Source: Methylococcales bacterium (GTDB lineage: Bacteria > Pseudomonadota > Gammaproteobacteria > Methylococcales > Methylomonadaceae). Taken from it: 64,000 nucleotides of DNA. The stretch lies in assembly GCA_026399015.1 (NCBI GenBank), contig JAPLRS010000044.1:1-64000 (forward strand), read 5' to 3'. The position numbers and the translations under genes were made by a program. Shown piece by piece: positions 39,546 to 51,002 of this stretch. Within the stretch, counting starts at the first letter, position 1. Every line of letters begins with the position of its first letter. Under the pieces are notes generated by a model that was given only the letters and a program-made list of their open reading frames with translations, ran no database searches and was not told where the DNA came from.

Positions 39546-41012
39546 TTAAAACTCAAAGTGTACTCGACCTCCATAGATGTCAACAGGACCCCGATCTGCG
39601 TTATAAGCTGGATTAGCTAAGTGTTGATAATCTAAAGACAACCAAGTCGATTTAAATACATGACATTGGTAATAAAGGTCAACCACTTGTTCAGGATGAT
39701 AGTTAATCTTACCGTCGCCAATAAAACCATCTATTCCACCCATATTTAAATAAGCAACATGCTCTTTTGAAAGCCAACTAGCCGCATAACCTAGTCCTAA
39801 AGAGTCTTTCGCTCTACCCCAACGCAAACCTTTTAGTGCCGCACCAAAAGAAATGGACTGATCAGACGAAGTGTAAGAATATACTTCTGTTTTACCATCT
39901 GAAATCATGCCTCTAAAAAATAGCCCCAAATCTTCGGTGACTTTTTGTTCCATATTAATACCGATACCCATCTTGATATTAGGCTTTCTGGCCCAACACA
40001 AATCAGGCGCGGTGGCATTGAGTGAATCATAATTAAAACTATTACAGGTGGTAGCATTCTTTGTTAGGTCAGTTTTAAATGCCGTCATAGCATCCATCCA
40101 ACTCCCCATATTTTCACGATTTCTATAGGCTAATAATCGCACAACTCCAGGTTGCCCAAATAAACTATGTTGATGTTCTAACTCTATTTGATCACCATAA
40201 AAATTTAACAGATCAAAGTTGACTGGTAAGTCATTTGGATCCATGGGTCCAGCAATACGTGCAAACCTAAAAGCCCAGTTATCTAAATATAACTCACCGG
40301 CAAAACCAGTAGTATACCCTCTAGCATCCGCAGCAAAGTCATAAGCCGCGTTAGTCATAAAGGCCATATTAAAAAACTGTTGACGGAGGTTGGCAGCATA
40401 GGTATTTTTATCAAAGATATCCAAAATACTAAAGTTACCACCGGTAAATACAAAGCGTCGACTCGTAGTTGTTCCACCCAATTGCATAGCACCAGATTGC
40501 ATTTGAATAGGAGCACCTCCCAACTCAATGGTTTGTCTGTAAAGTGCTCTAGGTAAATACCAAGTAGCATTTTCAGAACCATTTTTTTGTAACTCAAAAT
40601 TATAAATTGAACCACCCACACCTTTTAAACCAGAAAGAGGTAACTCAGAAATCATTTCTGGTGCCACATAAAACTCACCGCCTTGCCAGGCTTTAAGTCC
40701 TAAGTAAGCCGTATAAGTAGCTGTAAAACTTCGCTCTGTATTAGGTGTTAAAGAATTAGGCGTACCGTTTAAGTTGGTATATGCGGCAGGAAAAGCATCT
40801 TTAACCTGGGTAATATAAGTGGCTTGTGAATAGATATTCCAGCGCTCATCTTTAAGGTCATGCAGATTATGATCTGATAAAGTATTCATCACAGAATACT
40901 CCTCGTAATCATTACTCTCGAAATCGTTCAGACCAGCAGCATGCGTTTGTAGCGTTGTAATACTAAAAAGACTAAAGACCGTAACTAATAAGATTATTTT
41001 TGGGGCGAACAT
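39546..41012 (-). CDS. OprB-family carbohydrate-type outer-membrane porin
   Basis: A 488-residue secreted barrel. The signal peptide ends at THA (about residue 25). The body has the OprB pattern: an early ERWNIYSQATYITQ strand, AWQGGEFYVAPE, GGTTTSRRFVFTGGNFSILDIFD, and a C-terminal LSLDYQHLANPAYNADRGPV with final VHFEF. OprB porins usually take sugars or organic solutes. Substrate unknown; the position between YeeE/YedE genes and the cysteine operon makes a sulfur compound conceivable, but this is only context. Confidence 0.85.
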   Translation of the reverse strand: MFAPKIILLVTVFSLFSITTLQTHAAGLNDFESNDYEEYSVMNTLSDHNLHDLKDERWNIYSQATYITQVKDAFPAAYTNLNGTPNSLTPNTERSFTATYTAYLGLKAWQGGEFYVAPEMISELPLSGLKGVGGSIYNFELQKNGSENATWYLPRALYRQTIELGGAPIQMQSGAMQLGGTTTSRRFVFTGGNFSILDIFDKNTYAANLRQQFFNMAFMTNAAYDFAADARGYTTGFAGELYLDNWAFRFARIAGPMDPNDLPVNFDLLNFYGDQIELEHQHSLFGQPGVVRLLAYRNRENMGSWMDAMTAFKTDLTKNATTCNSFNYDSLNATAPDLCWARKPNIKMGIGINMEQKVTEDLGLFFRGMISDGKTEVYSYTSSDQSISFGAALKGLRWGRAKDSLGLGYAASWLSKEHVAYLNMGGIDGFIGDGKINYHPEQVVDLYYQCHVFKSTWLSLDYQHLANPAYNADRGPVDIYGGRVHFEF

Positions 41013-41214
41013 AAGTGAGTATATTTTGAAATCTAATGATCATAATTCATACACTTAATGAACAGACCTAAAGCATAGTTTTAAAGTTGTTATATCGACA
41101 ATACTGCATGCTATTATCTTAATCAATTATGACAAAAACATTAAAAAAACTTAAACGACGCGCGAATGTTCAAGCTAAATTCTCCAATGTTTTAACACAA
41201 TAAAAACTAAAATT

Positions 41215-41655
41215 TTACTTGGAATGATGTATAAATTTAAATGCTATAAAACCAAGCAGCATGGAACTTACAAAAATAAAACTACCCATTAAACCGGATG
41301 TTAAACTGACCAAAGCTGGTCCTGGACATAACCCTGACAATCCCCATCCAATTCCAAAAACTGCTGAGCCAATAATTAATTTGGCATCAATTTTAGCCTT
41401 TACAGGACTTAAATTTACTACTGTTTCTACATTATTTTCAGCAATTCTTTTAATAAAAAACTGTGTCATGCTTAAGGTAACCAAAGCACCTGCCATCACA
41501 AACGCTAAAGACGGATCCCAATCACCTAGAACATCTAAAAAACCTAAAACTTTTGCTGGATTTGTCATTTGAGCGACAATCAAACCTAAACCAAATAACA
41601 GCCCACTCAAAAAAGCCGTAAAAATCAAAAATGCAGATGATTTTTTAAATGACAT
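41215..41655 (-). CDS. YeeE/YedE-type membrane protein, second half (PmpB-like)
   Basis: A 146-residue inner-membrane protein with four to five helices. The motif [15 protein letters not shown] (about residues 105-119) carries the conserved cysteine of the YeeE/YedE sulfur-transport family. It overlaps the preceding gene by 11 bases, and together the two halves equal one full-length YeeE. Related proteins take up thiosulfate or other sulfur species through a chain of cysteines. A role in supplying sulfur to the nearby cysteine genes is inferred. Confidence 0.85.
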   Translation of the reverse strand: MSFKKSSAFLIFTAFLSGLLFGLGLIVAQMTNPAKVLGFLDVLGDWDPSLAFVMAGALVTLSMTQFFIKRIAENNVETVVNLSPVKAKIDAKLIIGSAVFGIGWGLSGLCPGPALVSLTSGLMGSFIFVSSMLLGFIAFKFIHHSK

Positions 41656-42061
41656 GGCGCACCCAATAAACGGTGATACCAGCGGTAACCATAAAACAAG
41701 CAGTAGCTACCATTGATCGCGGTGATAATCGAGCTAATCCACAAATTCCGTGGCCACTGGTACAACCATTACCTAAACGAGTCCCATAGCCCACTAATAA
41801 ACCCGATATAGCCAATAAACTATAAGAAGCATCAAGTTTTATGTGAATAAACCCACCCATTAAATACCAGAGTGAAGCACTCATAATTAAACCAATCAAA
41901 AAAGCTAACCGCCAAAGACTATCATATTGCCACGGCTTAAATAAACCAGCAACAATACCAGATATGCCGGCAACTCGATGATTAAAATAAAATAATATTG
42001 TCGCAGCTAGTCCAATAAGAACACCACCGCATAGAGAAGATAGAACTGTTAAATAAGTCAT
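41645..42061 (-). CDS. YeeE/YedE-type membrane protein, first half (PmpA-like)
   Basis: Partner of the downstream half-transporter, 138 residues with about four helices. The family signature [20 protein letters not shown] (about residues 96-115) holds two conserved cysteines. The frame stays open to 42208, but the region upstream is 6S RNA, so I place the start at the ATG at 42061 ([13 protein letters not shown]). No good Shine-Dalgarno precedes it. Inner-membrane uptake of a sulfur species such as thiosulfate is the family expectation. Confidence 0.85.
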   Translation of the reverse strand: MTYLTVLSSLCGGVLIGLAATILFYFNHRVAGISGIVAGLFKPWQYDSLWRLAFLIGLIMSASLWYLMGGFIHIKLDASYSLLAISGLLVGYGTRLGNGCTSGHGICGLARLSPRSMVATACFMVTAGITVYWVRHVI

Positions 42062-42103
42062 ATTGGAGGGAAATAATTTGAACGACGACCGAAGATTATT
42101 TAA

Positions 42104-42287
42104 GTGTATCCCCGCAGGCGCCGTTATGTGCCTTCGTCCTTGAACCGGAGGTTCAAGTGGAGGCGTAACCGATAAATAAGGCTTCCTGCATAAAGCAGGC
42201 ATGCACACCAGTAACGGATTTCGCCCCCGGGGTTAATACAGGTTCAGGAAACACCCAGCACACTCTCGAACGTCGCAGGAGATACAG
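42104..42287 (-). ncRNA. ssrS: 6S RNA
   Basis: A ~184-base RNA just downstream of zapA, where ssrS lies in gammaproteobacteria. The ends pair (GTATCTCC near 42285 with GGGGATAC near 42105). The characteristic 3'-side hairpin CTTGAACCTCCGGTTCAAGG is present, as is a large central bulge between the arms. 6S RNA mimics an open promoter and binds sigma70 RNA polymerase in stationary phase. E. coli has fau after ssrS; here YeeE/YedE genes follow. Ends are approximate. Confidence 0.92.
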
Positions 42288-42306
42288 CCGGCTATTCTAG
42301 CTGTGT

Positions 42307-42606
42307 TTATGAATTTTCTAAAACGTTTTCTATTTTTTGATTTAATTTTGCCAAACATTCACTTAATCTATTATTGAGTAAATCATTTTGAGCTTTTATT
42401 GTCTGTAGCTCATGCGCTAAATTTAATGCCGCCATAACAGCTATTCTATCTGGCGCGGCAATCTTGCCAGAATCACGCATTTTCCGCATTTGTACATCTA
42501 ACTGCTGCGCAGAGTGAATCAAATCATCTTGCTCTTCTTCTTCACACACAATTTTATATTCTTTACCCATAATAAGTAACGTAACAGGCTGTACTTTTTT
42601 ATTCAT
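42307..42606 (-). CDS. zapA: Cell-division protein ZapA
   Basis: Cross-links FtsZ protofilaments at the Z-ring. The 99 residues show the ZapA pattern: a short N-terminal globular part (VTLLIMGKEYKIVC), DLIHSAQQLDVQMRKMRDSGKIAAPDRIAVMAALNLAHEL, then a C-terminal coiled coil. It overlaps the upstream small gene (TAATG) and is followed 19 bases later by 6S RNA, as in E. coli. Confidence 0.95.
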   Translation of the reverse strand: MNKKVQPVTLLIMGKEYKIVCEEEEQDDLIHSAQQLDVQMRKMRDSGKIAAPDRIAVMAALNLAHELQTIKAQNDLLNNRLSECLAKLNQKIENVLENS

Positions 42607-42824
42607 TAGCTATTCTCCAGCGCTTTTAATCGGGTAATCATCGCGTCTAATCTTGCTTTTGCAAGCTCTACTTTACCGAGCAATTCAAGATTCTCCTTTT
42701 CTAACATTTCTTGTTTAATCTTCAGAGCAATATTGTCATTTTTAATATCTAGATATCGCCCAACCAGCTTATCTAAGTTGTATTCAAAATCTTCCAGCTC
42801 TATAGGCAAATAAATTTCAGTCAT
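42606..42824 (-). CDS. Small coiled-coil protein encoded with ZapA (TIGR02449-like)
   Basis: A 72-residue, mostly helical protein (LVGRYLDIKNDNIALKIKQEMLEKENLELLGKVELAKARLDAM), resembling small proteins found directly upstream of zapA in many gammaproteobacteria. By its heptads it probably dimerises; a division role like ZapB is suggested by linkage only. I use the ATG at 42824; a GTG at 42833 would add three residues. Confidence 0.8.
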   Translation of the reverse strand: MTEIYLPIELEDFEYNLDKLVGRYLDIKNDNIALKIKQEMLEKENLELLGKVELAKARLDAMITRLKALENS

Positions 42825-42989
42825 AGTGGCCACAATAATTGTTATAGGTAATTAGGTATTTTTGTGTGTAATGATAAACTACTACCATTAACATCTATTT
42901 AACTTAATAAAAAGTAAACAAATATTAACCAATTTTATGATCAATGGTAGCATAAGCGTCATTTTTATTTTAGTGATAGTGTAATTATT

Positions 42990-43511
42990 ATGGCTTATAA
43001 CGCGTGTAACGCAATAATTTTAGAAATTGACCCAGAACTTTCAGCAGCTGAAGCTCATGGCATGGCCACAGGTTTATTATGCATTAACGAACACGCCGAA
43101 AGTGATGTGTGGATTTCTGAAATTAAAGCAAACAGCCCTACTACAGTCGAAAATGATGAGTCTATTTTGGTACGCTTATTTAACGAAACTCAAAAACTAT
43201 TAATTAACGACGAATTTGAGTTTGATCTTTTTTTACCGGATGATGACCAAGAATTAAGCCTACAAACTGAGGCATTAAAAAACTGGTGCAGAGGCTTTCT
43301 ATATAGTATGGGCTCTGTTAATACGACAACATCTTTCTCAAAAGATGCTATAGAAATTCTAAGAGATATTGCTGAGTTTACTAAATTAGATACAGAAGTC
43401 GCGGGTGAAGAAGATGAAGAAGCTTTTATGGAAATTACCGAATATTTAAGATCAGCGGTATTATTATTAAAAGCAGAATTAATGCATAACAATGAAGCAA
43501 TAAATCCTTAA
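42990..43511 (+). CDS. ygfB: YgfB/UPF0149 family protein
   Basis: A 173-residue acidic cytosolic protein. The family pattern is visible: LSAAEAHGMATGLLCIN near the start and LKNWCRGFLYSMG in the middle, then an acidic stretch (EDEEAF) and YLRSAVLLLKAEL. Function is poorly known; in other species YgfB sits ahead of pepP and ubiH, as here. It is divergent from the zapA unit. Confidence 0.9.
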   Translation: MAYNACNAIILEIDPELSAAEAHGMATGLLCINEHAESDVWISEIKANSPTTVENDESILVRLFNETQKLLINDEFEFDLFLPDDDQELSLQTEALKNWCRGFLYSMGSVNTTTSFSKDAIEILRDIAEFTKLDTEVAGEEDEEAFMEITEYLRSAVLLLKAELMHNNEAINP

Positions 43512-43524
43512 CGGTGCAGATAAT

Positions 43525-44835
43525 ATGAAACAAAGTGAATTTAAAAAACGCCGTAAACACTTAATAAATCGTATTGGAGTAGGCAATATCGCTTTAATTA
43601 GCAGCGCCTCAATGCGTACACGCAATAGAGATGTCGATTACCCTTTTAGACAAGACAGCGATTTTTTTTATTTAACCGGATTTAATGAACCTGATGCTTT
43701 AGCTGTTTTTATCCCAGGTCGAGAGCAAGGTGAATATATTTTATTTTGCCGAGAATTTGATGAAAAAAAAGCCCTATGGGAAGGTGCTCACGCCGGCCTT
43801 GAAGGCGCAACAAAACATTTTGAAGCGGATGATGCATTTCCCATTGATGATCTAGATGACATATTACCGGGTCTACTAGAGAATAAAATGAAAGTTTTTT
43901 ATCCTATGGGACGTAATCGAGAGCTTGATGCGAATTTACTTGAATGGATAAATCATATCCGAAATCAATCAAGATCAGGTGTAATTGCGCCAACTGAACT
44001 TATTTCTATAGATGTCATTGTGCATGAAATGCGTCTCTTTAAAAGTACGACTGAACTTAAGTTAATGCGTCAAGCGGCTGAAGTATCGGCAAACGGCCAC
44101 GTTAAAGCCATGCAAGCCTGTAAACCGGGCTTATATGAATATCAAGTAGAAGCCGAGCTTATTTACCACTTTAATCAAAATGGTTTACGCAATGTAGCTT
44201 ACCCTTCTATTGTTGCAACAGGCAAAAATGCTTGCACACTGCATTACACTGAAAACAACGCTAAACTCAAAGACGGAGATTTATTACTCATTGATGCTGG
44301 TGCAGAGTGTGATCATTATGCAGCTGATATTACCCGCACATTTCCAGTTTCTGGTCGTTTTACAGAGCCCCAAAAACAGCTATACCAACTTGTCTTGAAT
44401 GCACAATTAGCAGCCTTAGAACAAATCAAACCCGGACTTTTATGGAATCAAGCCCATGATGCTTCTGTAGAAGTGTTAACTAAAGGTTTAGTCGAATTAG
44501 GTCTTTTGAAAGGCAAGATTAATAAACTGATCAAAGATGAAAAATACAAACAATTTTACATGCACCGTATAGGGCACTGGTTAGGCATGGATGTACATGA
44601 TGTGGGGGATTATAAAATCAATCAAGAGTGGCGTATTTTAGAACCTGGCATGGTTTTAACCGTTGAACCGGGCTTATATATCCCAGCTAACTGTAAAACA
44701 GTGGAAGCGAAGTGGCGCGGCATCGGCATAAGAATAGAAGATGATATTTTAGTTACCGCTACTGGCCATGAAGTTTTAACTGCAGGCGTACCTAAATCTA
44801 TTCAAGAAATTGAAGCATTAATGCAAGGCCAATAA
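43525..44835 (+). CDS. pepP: Xaa-Pro aminopeptidase P
   Basis: Metallopeptidase that removes an N-terminal residue before proline. In 436 residues: an N-terminal aminopeptidase-P domain (FKKRRKHLINRIG, DSDFFYLTGFNEPDA) and the pita-bread catalytic domain with metal ligands in LIDAGAEC, ADITRTFPVSG, HRIGHWLGMDVHDVG and VEPGLYI. It starts 13 bases after ygfB, and ubiH begins at the next base after its stop. Confidence 0.95.
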   Translation: MKQSEFKKRRKHLINRIGVGNIALISSASMRTRNRDVDYPFRQDSDFFYLTGFNEPDALAVFIPGREQGEYILFCREFDEKKALWEGAHAGLEGATKHFEADDAFPIDDLDDILPGLLENKMKVFYPMGRNRELDANLLEWINHIRNQSRSGVIAPTELISIDVIVHEMRLFKSTTELKLMRQAAEVSANGHVKAMQACKPGLYEYQVEAELIYHFNQNGLRNVAYPSIVATGKNACTLHYTENNAKLKDGDLLLIDAGAECDHYAADITRTFPVSGRFTEPQKQLYQLVLNAQLAALEQIKPGLLWNQAHDASVEVLTKGLVELGLLKGKINKLIKDEKYKQFYMHRIGHWLGMDVHDVGDYKINQEWRILEPGMVLTVEPGLYIPANCKTVEAKWRGIGIRIEDDILVTATGHEVLTAGVPKSIQEIEALMQGQ

Positions 44836-46053
44836 ATGCAACAGGATTATGATTTACTTATTGTAGGTGGTGGTTTAGCGGGTAACTGTCTAGCCTTAAA
44901 ACTCGCTAATAGTGGTTTAAGAATAGCGATTATTGAAGCCAATACTCGAGCACAATTGCAAACAGCTCCTTCTGGAGACAGGGCGCTTGCATTAGCCGCA
45001 GGGACAGCGCTAATGCTCGAGACATTTAATGCCTGGCAAGGCATTAGTCATGTAGCTACGTATATCAAACATATTCATATATCAGATCGCGGACATTTTG
45101 GTAAAACTCGTTTATCCGCTGAAAAAGAAAAAATTGCGGCATTAGGTTATGTGATTACCGCACGCGAACTTGAGAACCACATTAGTCGTTTAGTCGATGA
45201 AGCCTCTATCGAAGTTATTTCACCCGCTAGAGTTGTCGGCTTAATGTCCGGAGATAAGCAAATTCATGTTACTTTAAAACAAGGTAATGAGAACTTAAAT
45301 CTATCCGCAAAGTTATTAGTCGGAGCTGATGGTGGATACTCTTCAGTCAGACAATTACTGGATATTCCACAACAATCTGTAGATTATGGTCAAACTGCGA
45401 TAGTCACAACTGTTAATTTGTCACTATCACATCAAAATACGGCTTTTGAGCGTTTCACTTCTTCTGGCCCACTCGCCTTATTACCACTAACAAAAAACCA
45501 AAGTGCTGTCGTTTGGACAAGATCAACTGAAGATGCAGAAGCCTTAATGCTAGGCAATGAAGCTGACTTTTTGGCTGAGCTGCAAGCATGTTTTGGTTTT
45601 AAACTAGGCGCATTTAGTTTAGCGGCACCAAGAAGAGCATTTCCACTTTCATTAATTCGTGCTGAAAAGATGTTAGCTGAGCGAGCAGTTATTATTGGTA
45701 ATGCTGTTCATCAATTACATCCCGTTGCCGGACAAGGTTTTAATTTAGGTTTACGGGATGTGGTAAGTTTGGCCGATAAATTAATCGAGCAACATCAACT
45801 TAACGCAGATATTGGTGCTAAAGAGTTTCTTAATTCTTACGCCAACTCCAGAAACAAAGACCACGATAAAACCATAAACTTTACCGATACTGTCGTCAAA
45901 GTCTTTTCTAATGAGTGGTTAGCAATGGCACTTATCAGAAATATTGGCCTTACTTTACTAGATCATATACCTAGTGTAAAACATCTTCTGACTCGTCACG
46001 CGATGGGCTTAGCTGAAATAAATGCAGGACCTTTAAAAAACACAGAAGATTAA
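44836..46053 (+). CDS. ubiH: Ubiquinone-biosynthesis flavin hydroxylase UbiH
   Basis: FAD-dependent monooxygenase of ubiquinone synthesis (2-octaprenyl-6-methoxyphenol hydroxylase family). The 405 residues have the N-terminal dinucleotide fold DLLIVGGGLAGNCLALKLA, the middle LVGADGGYSSVR and the FAD-ribityl motif VIIGNAVHQLHPVAGQGFNLGLRD. It directly abuts pepP, matching the conserved ygfB-pepP-ubiH order. The paralogue ubiI is not seen after it. Confidence 0.92.
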   Translation: MQQDYDLLIVGGGLAGNCLALKLANSGLRIAIIEANTRAQLQTAPSGDRALALAAGTALMLETFNAWQGISHVATYIKHIHISDRGHFGKTRLSAEKEKIAALGYVITARELENHISRLVDEASIEVISPARVVGLMSGDKQIHVTLKQGNENLNLSAKLLVGADGGYSSVRQLLDIPQQSVDYGQTAIVTTVNLSLSHQNTAFERFTSSGPLALLPLTKNQSAVVWTRSTEDAEALMLGNEADFLAELQACFGFKLGAFSLAAPRRAFPLSLIRAEKMLAERAVIIGNAVHQLHPVAGQGFNLGLRDVVSLADKLIEQHQLNADIGAKEFLNSYANSRNKDHDKTINFTDTVVKVFSNEWLAMALIRNIGLTLLDHIPSVKHLLTRHAMGLAEINAGPLKNTED

Positions 46054-46169
46054 ACTGAATATCTGTAGAGAAGATTATTTGTTAAATATTCCCCCCTACA
46101 AATAAACTCAATCATCTTAATAGAGCTTATTTCTCAATCAGAATAGTGCATGACCAAGAGTTTGGCGCA

Positions 46170-46508
46170 CTATTTTGCTTTGTTAACTTTACTAGGCTCT
46201 ACTACTACTTTTGGATCTACTACAATAGCCGCAGGCTCTGATTTAGATGTAGGCATATCCGTTAACAAAATATCCTTTTTATTTTTATCTAAGGTCTTTT
46301 GACCAATACCTTTTACTTTAGTCAAATCTTCGATAACCAAAAAGGCGCCATTATCTGTTCGAAATTTAACAATAGCTTCCGCTTTTTTAATACCAATACC
46401 ACTCAAAGCATCTGCAATAGTCTTTGAGTCAGCCGTATTAATATTAACGGGAGTTGCTAATAAATTTGTGGAAAATAAAAACAAGAACATTAAAATTAAT
46501 TTTTTCAT
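46170..46508 (-). CDS. ComEA-like helix-hairpin-helix protein
   Basis: A 112-residue exported protein. After a signal peptide (MKKLILMFLFLFSTNLLA) it has two helix-hairpin-helix motifs: NINTADSKTIADALSGIGIKKAEAIVKFR and LTKVKGIGQKTLDKNK. This matches ComEA-type periplasmic DNA-binding proteins used in DNA uptake; a low-complexity Val/Pro/Ser tail follows. No other competence gene is nearby. I chose the ATG at 46508 because AGGA lies seven bases upstream; an in-frame GTG at 46526 is less likely. Confidence 0.85.
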   Translation of the reverse strand: MKKLILMFLFLFSTNLLATPVNINTADSKTIADALSGIGIKKAEAIVKFRTDNGAFLVIEDLTKVKGIGQKTLDKNKKDILLTDMPTSKSEPAAIVVDPKVVVEPSKVNKAK

Positions 46509-46715
46509 GATTTTTCCTAGATACACAAGAAGCTAACAAAAGGATTTTTATTAACTCTGAGCAGATGCCCAGTAACTGAGTCTAGTAAAGAATTCTGAAA
46601 ATTCAATTTTATTTTAACTAATTCTGACAAAATACTCGCTTAAAATACATAATTTATTGATTAATAAAGGATTAATAATTTATGATAATTAATAGAATCT
46701 CAAATTAAGTAATTA

Positions 46716-47690
46716 TCACGGGGCATCCGCAATAATGATTGCCCGTTTAGGTGCGGGCAATCCCTCATAAGTAAGCGAGAGATCCTCTGGGTCAAGAAAA
46801 TCTTTAAGCGATTGAAACTGCATCCAGTCGGTACTGCGTTGCTCTTCAATAGTCGTCGTGGTTATGTCAACAACTCTAATATTTTTAAATCCACACCGAA
46901 TCATCCAACTAACCAAAGTATCGCAAGACGGTAAAAACCAAACATTACGCATTTTTGCATAACGATCCTCAGGAACTAGAACCTCCCCCAAACCACCATC
47001 TATCACCAAAGTTTCTAAAACTAACTCACCACCTGGACGCAAAGCATCTCTTAACTCATACAAATGATCCATAGGTGATCTGCGATGATAAAGAACACCC
47101 ATAGAAAATACCGTGTCAAAAGCCTTTAATCCGTAAGGCATATCCTCAATTCCCAATGGCAATACATAAATAGGAGCTTCGCCGTATAACTTTCTAAGGA
47201 ACTGAAATTGCATAACATTAAGTAACATAGGATCAATACCAACAACCATTTTTGCACCTGCGCCTAACATACGCCAGCAATGATAGCCATTTCCACACCC
47301 CACATCCAAAACCAATCGATGTTCAAGAGGTGCAATATACTGAGTTAACCTATCCCACTTCCAATCAGAGCGCCATTCAGTATTTATATGAATACCAAAT
47401 AGCTCATAAGGTCCTTTACGCCAGGGATGGAGTATTTTAAGTTGATTTTCCAATTCACTTCGATCTGCTTCAGACAATTCATCTGTTAGACCAATTTGCA
47501 TCGCTGAACGCGTTAAAGATTTGTGCGATGTGGGTAACTGAGCAATGTTTTCAATGACGGCTTGCCACGCAGACAAAGTTCCATGTTTTGTGACATCAAA
47601 CGCATCCGACAATTGCTTGGGTAAAATACTTACCCAAGCATCTGCCTTAACGTCCGTTAGAGCATTGTATAAGGGGGAATAGTCAATCAT
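46716..47690 (-). CDS. cmoB: tRNA U34 carboxymethyltransferase
   Basis: Transfers a carboxymethyl group from carboxy-SAM to 5-hydroxyuridine at tRNA position 34. The 324 residues have the family N-terminus (WVSILPKQLSDAF), WRKGPYELFGIHINTEWRSDWKWDR, and the SAM-binding VLDVGCGNGYHCWRMLG, then FSMGVLYHRRSPMDHL. cmoA is not adjacent. The length equals E. coli CmoB. Confidence 0.96.
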   Translation of the reverse strand: MIDYSPLYNALTDVKADAWVSILPKQLSDAFDVTKHGTLSAWQAVIENIAQLPTSHKSLTRSAMQIGLTDELSEADRSELENQLKILHPWRKGPYELFGIHINTEWRSDWKWDRLTQYIAPLEHRLVLDVGCGNGYHCWRMLGAGAKMVVGIDPMLLNVMQFQFLRKLYGEAPIYVLPLGIEDMPYGLKAFDTVFSMGVLYHRRSPMDHLYELRDALRPGGELVLETLVIDGGLGEVLVPEDRYAKMRNVWFLPSCDTLVSWMIRCGFKNIRVVDITTTTIEEQRSTDWMQFQSLKDFLDPEDLSLTYEGLPAPKRAIIIADAP

Positions 47691-47727
47691 TAAGAGAACG
47701 ATTGATCGAATAGAGACAAACCAACTA

Positions 47728-48363
47728 TTACGAGTTTTTTGCTGCTAATGCTTCGGCATTTTTCTTAGCGAGTCCATCAATCACGATTGCTAAAGAACCT
47801 TTAGCCTCAACTTCACTAGTAAAAGTAGTACGATAATTGGTAACCAAGCTGACACCCTCAATCATAATGTCATAAGCTTTCCAAGATCCATCCGCAAGTA
47901 ACATACGATAATCCACTGCAACAGGTTTAAGGCCTGGTTGTAAAACTTCCGTTTTTACCACCACTTTACTCGTATCAGCACCTGCTTCAACAGGCAAATA
48001 TCGAATTGACCAGTCTTTAAACTCTACAAAGGCTCTAGAATAAGTGCGAACTAATAAAGTTTGGAACTCATGTTTAAAACGCTCACGCTCTTGGGGCGTT
48101 GCTGATTTCCATAGTTTACCCAACACCAAAGATGAAATTTTCTCAAAATCAACACTTGGCAAAATTGCTTCATTCACAAACTGATTAACTTTAGAGAAAT
48201 TCTTAATGAAAGTCTTATCCTGCATCTTTTGTTGTAACTTTGCAGAAGCTGTCTCAATGGCTTGTTGCGGTGGTGATAATTCAGTCGCATTAGCTTGGCT
48301 TAGCGACATTAAAATCATCAATAATGAGAAAAAACCAAACAATATGTTACGCCTAACGTTCAT
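47728..48363 (-). CDS. MlaC-like periplasmic phospholipid-binding protein
   Basis: A 211-residue exported protein of the Ttg2D/MlaC family. The signal peptide ends near ANA (residue 26). The core shows FEKISSLVLGKLWKSATPQERERFKHEFQTLLVRTYSRAF and a C-terminal WKAYDIMIEGVSLVTNYRTTF, both typical. MlaC shuttles lipid between outer and inner membranes, but the other mla genes are absent here, so this may be a stand-alone paralogue. It lies 37 bases upstream of cmoB. Confidence 0.85.
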   Translation of the reverse strand: MNVRRNILFGFFSLLMILMSLSQANATELSPPQQAIETASAKLQQKMQDKTFIKNFSKVNQFVNEAILPSVDFEKISSLVLGKLWKSATPQERERFKHEFQTLLVRTYSRAFVEFKDWSIRYLPVEAGADTSKVVVKTEVLQPGLKPVAVDYRMLLADGSWKAYDIMIEGVSLVTNYRTTFTSEVEAKGSLAIVIDGLAKKNAEALAAKNS

Positions 48364-48489
48364 GAAACCCTCTAAAATTAAACTAATGGCAACTTGCCAT
48401 ATTTTACAAAATTTACTCCATCAATCCTTGATACAATAAAACAATTAAAAAATAGTAATCAATGCTGTCGCACTGATTTTCTAAACTAA

Positions 48490-50336
<1,847 letters not shown>

Positions 50337-50344
50337 CTGAAGCA

Positions 50345-50881
50345 TTAGGGAATACTTGCCAAATACTCATCTTTCAAGTGCACATAATGCTCAGCCGAAT
50401 AGGACAAAAATTCTTTTTCGGCTGCAGTTAAAGCACGTACTTGTTTTGCTGGAGAGCCAACATATAAATAGCCACTTTCTAAGCGTTTACCAGGAGACAC
50501 TAATGCACCCGCGCCAAGCATGACATAATCCTCCAAAACAGCTCCATCCATAATAATGGCCCCAATACCTATTAAGCAGTAATCACCCACTTTACAACCA
50601 TGAACAACTGCTTTATGTCCAATTGTGACACCTTTACCAATATTTAAAGGATGAGCATGCTCAGAAAAACGTCCAGCATGAGAAACATGCAACACTGCAC
50701 CGTCTTGAACATTTGTATCTGCACCTACTTTGATTGATGAGACATCTCCTCTAATAACAGCCGTTGGCCACACCGACACATTATCAGCTAGTGAGACATC
50801 ACCTATCACAACAGCACTTTCATCTATATAAACAAATTGCCCTATAATAGGTTTTTTATCATTAAATAATCTAATTGACAC
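50345..50881 (-). CDS. Gamma carbonic anhydrase-like hexapeptide protein
   Basis: A 178-residue left-handed beta-helix protein of the YrdA/PaaY type, made of hexapeptide repeats from about residue 15 to 140 (VIGDVSLADNVSVWPTAVIRGD). Zinc-type histidines are in VLHVSHAG and VTIGHKAVVHGC, and YVGSPAKQVR precedes the C-terminal helix. Carbonic anhydrase activity is known for some relatives but not all. Confidence 0.88.
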   Translation of the reverse strand: MSIRLFNDKKPIIGQFVYIDESAVVIGDVSLADNVSVWPTAVIRGDVSSIKVGADTNVQDGAVLHVSHAGRFSEHAHPLNIGKGVTIGHKAVVHGCKVGDYCLIGIGAIIMDGAVLEDYVMLGAGALVSPGKRLESGYLYVGSPAKQVRALTAAEKEFLSYSAEHYVHLKDEYLASIP

Positions 50882-51002
50882 GTTTCACTCCTAAATTTAT
50901 GACCGCCAGAACTACCCATCAAGTTCCATATTTTTAGCATTATACAATGAGCCAAGCAAGCCTTTACAATCTTACAATTTATCGAATTATTAAGGACATT
51001 TG

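Noticed and set aside
41129-41203. A 24-codon plus-strand open frame between OprB and YeeE genes, rich in Lys and Arg.
   Set aside because: No ribosome-binding site, no recognisable family and very short; it lies in AT-rich promoter DNA where such frames occur by chance.
42062-42208. N-terminal extension of the YeeE/YedE first-half protein.
   Set aside because: The extra 49 residues have no membrane or family character and are translated from 6S RNA.
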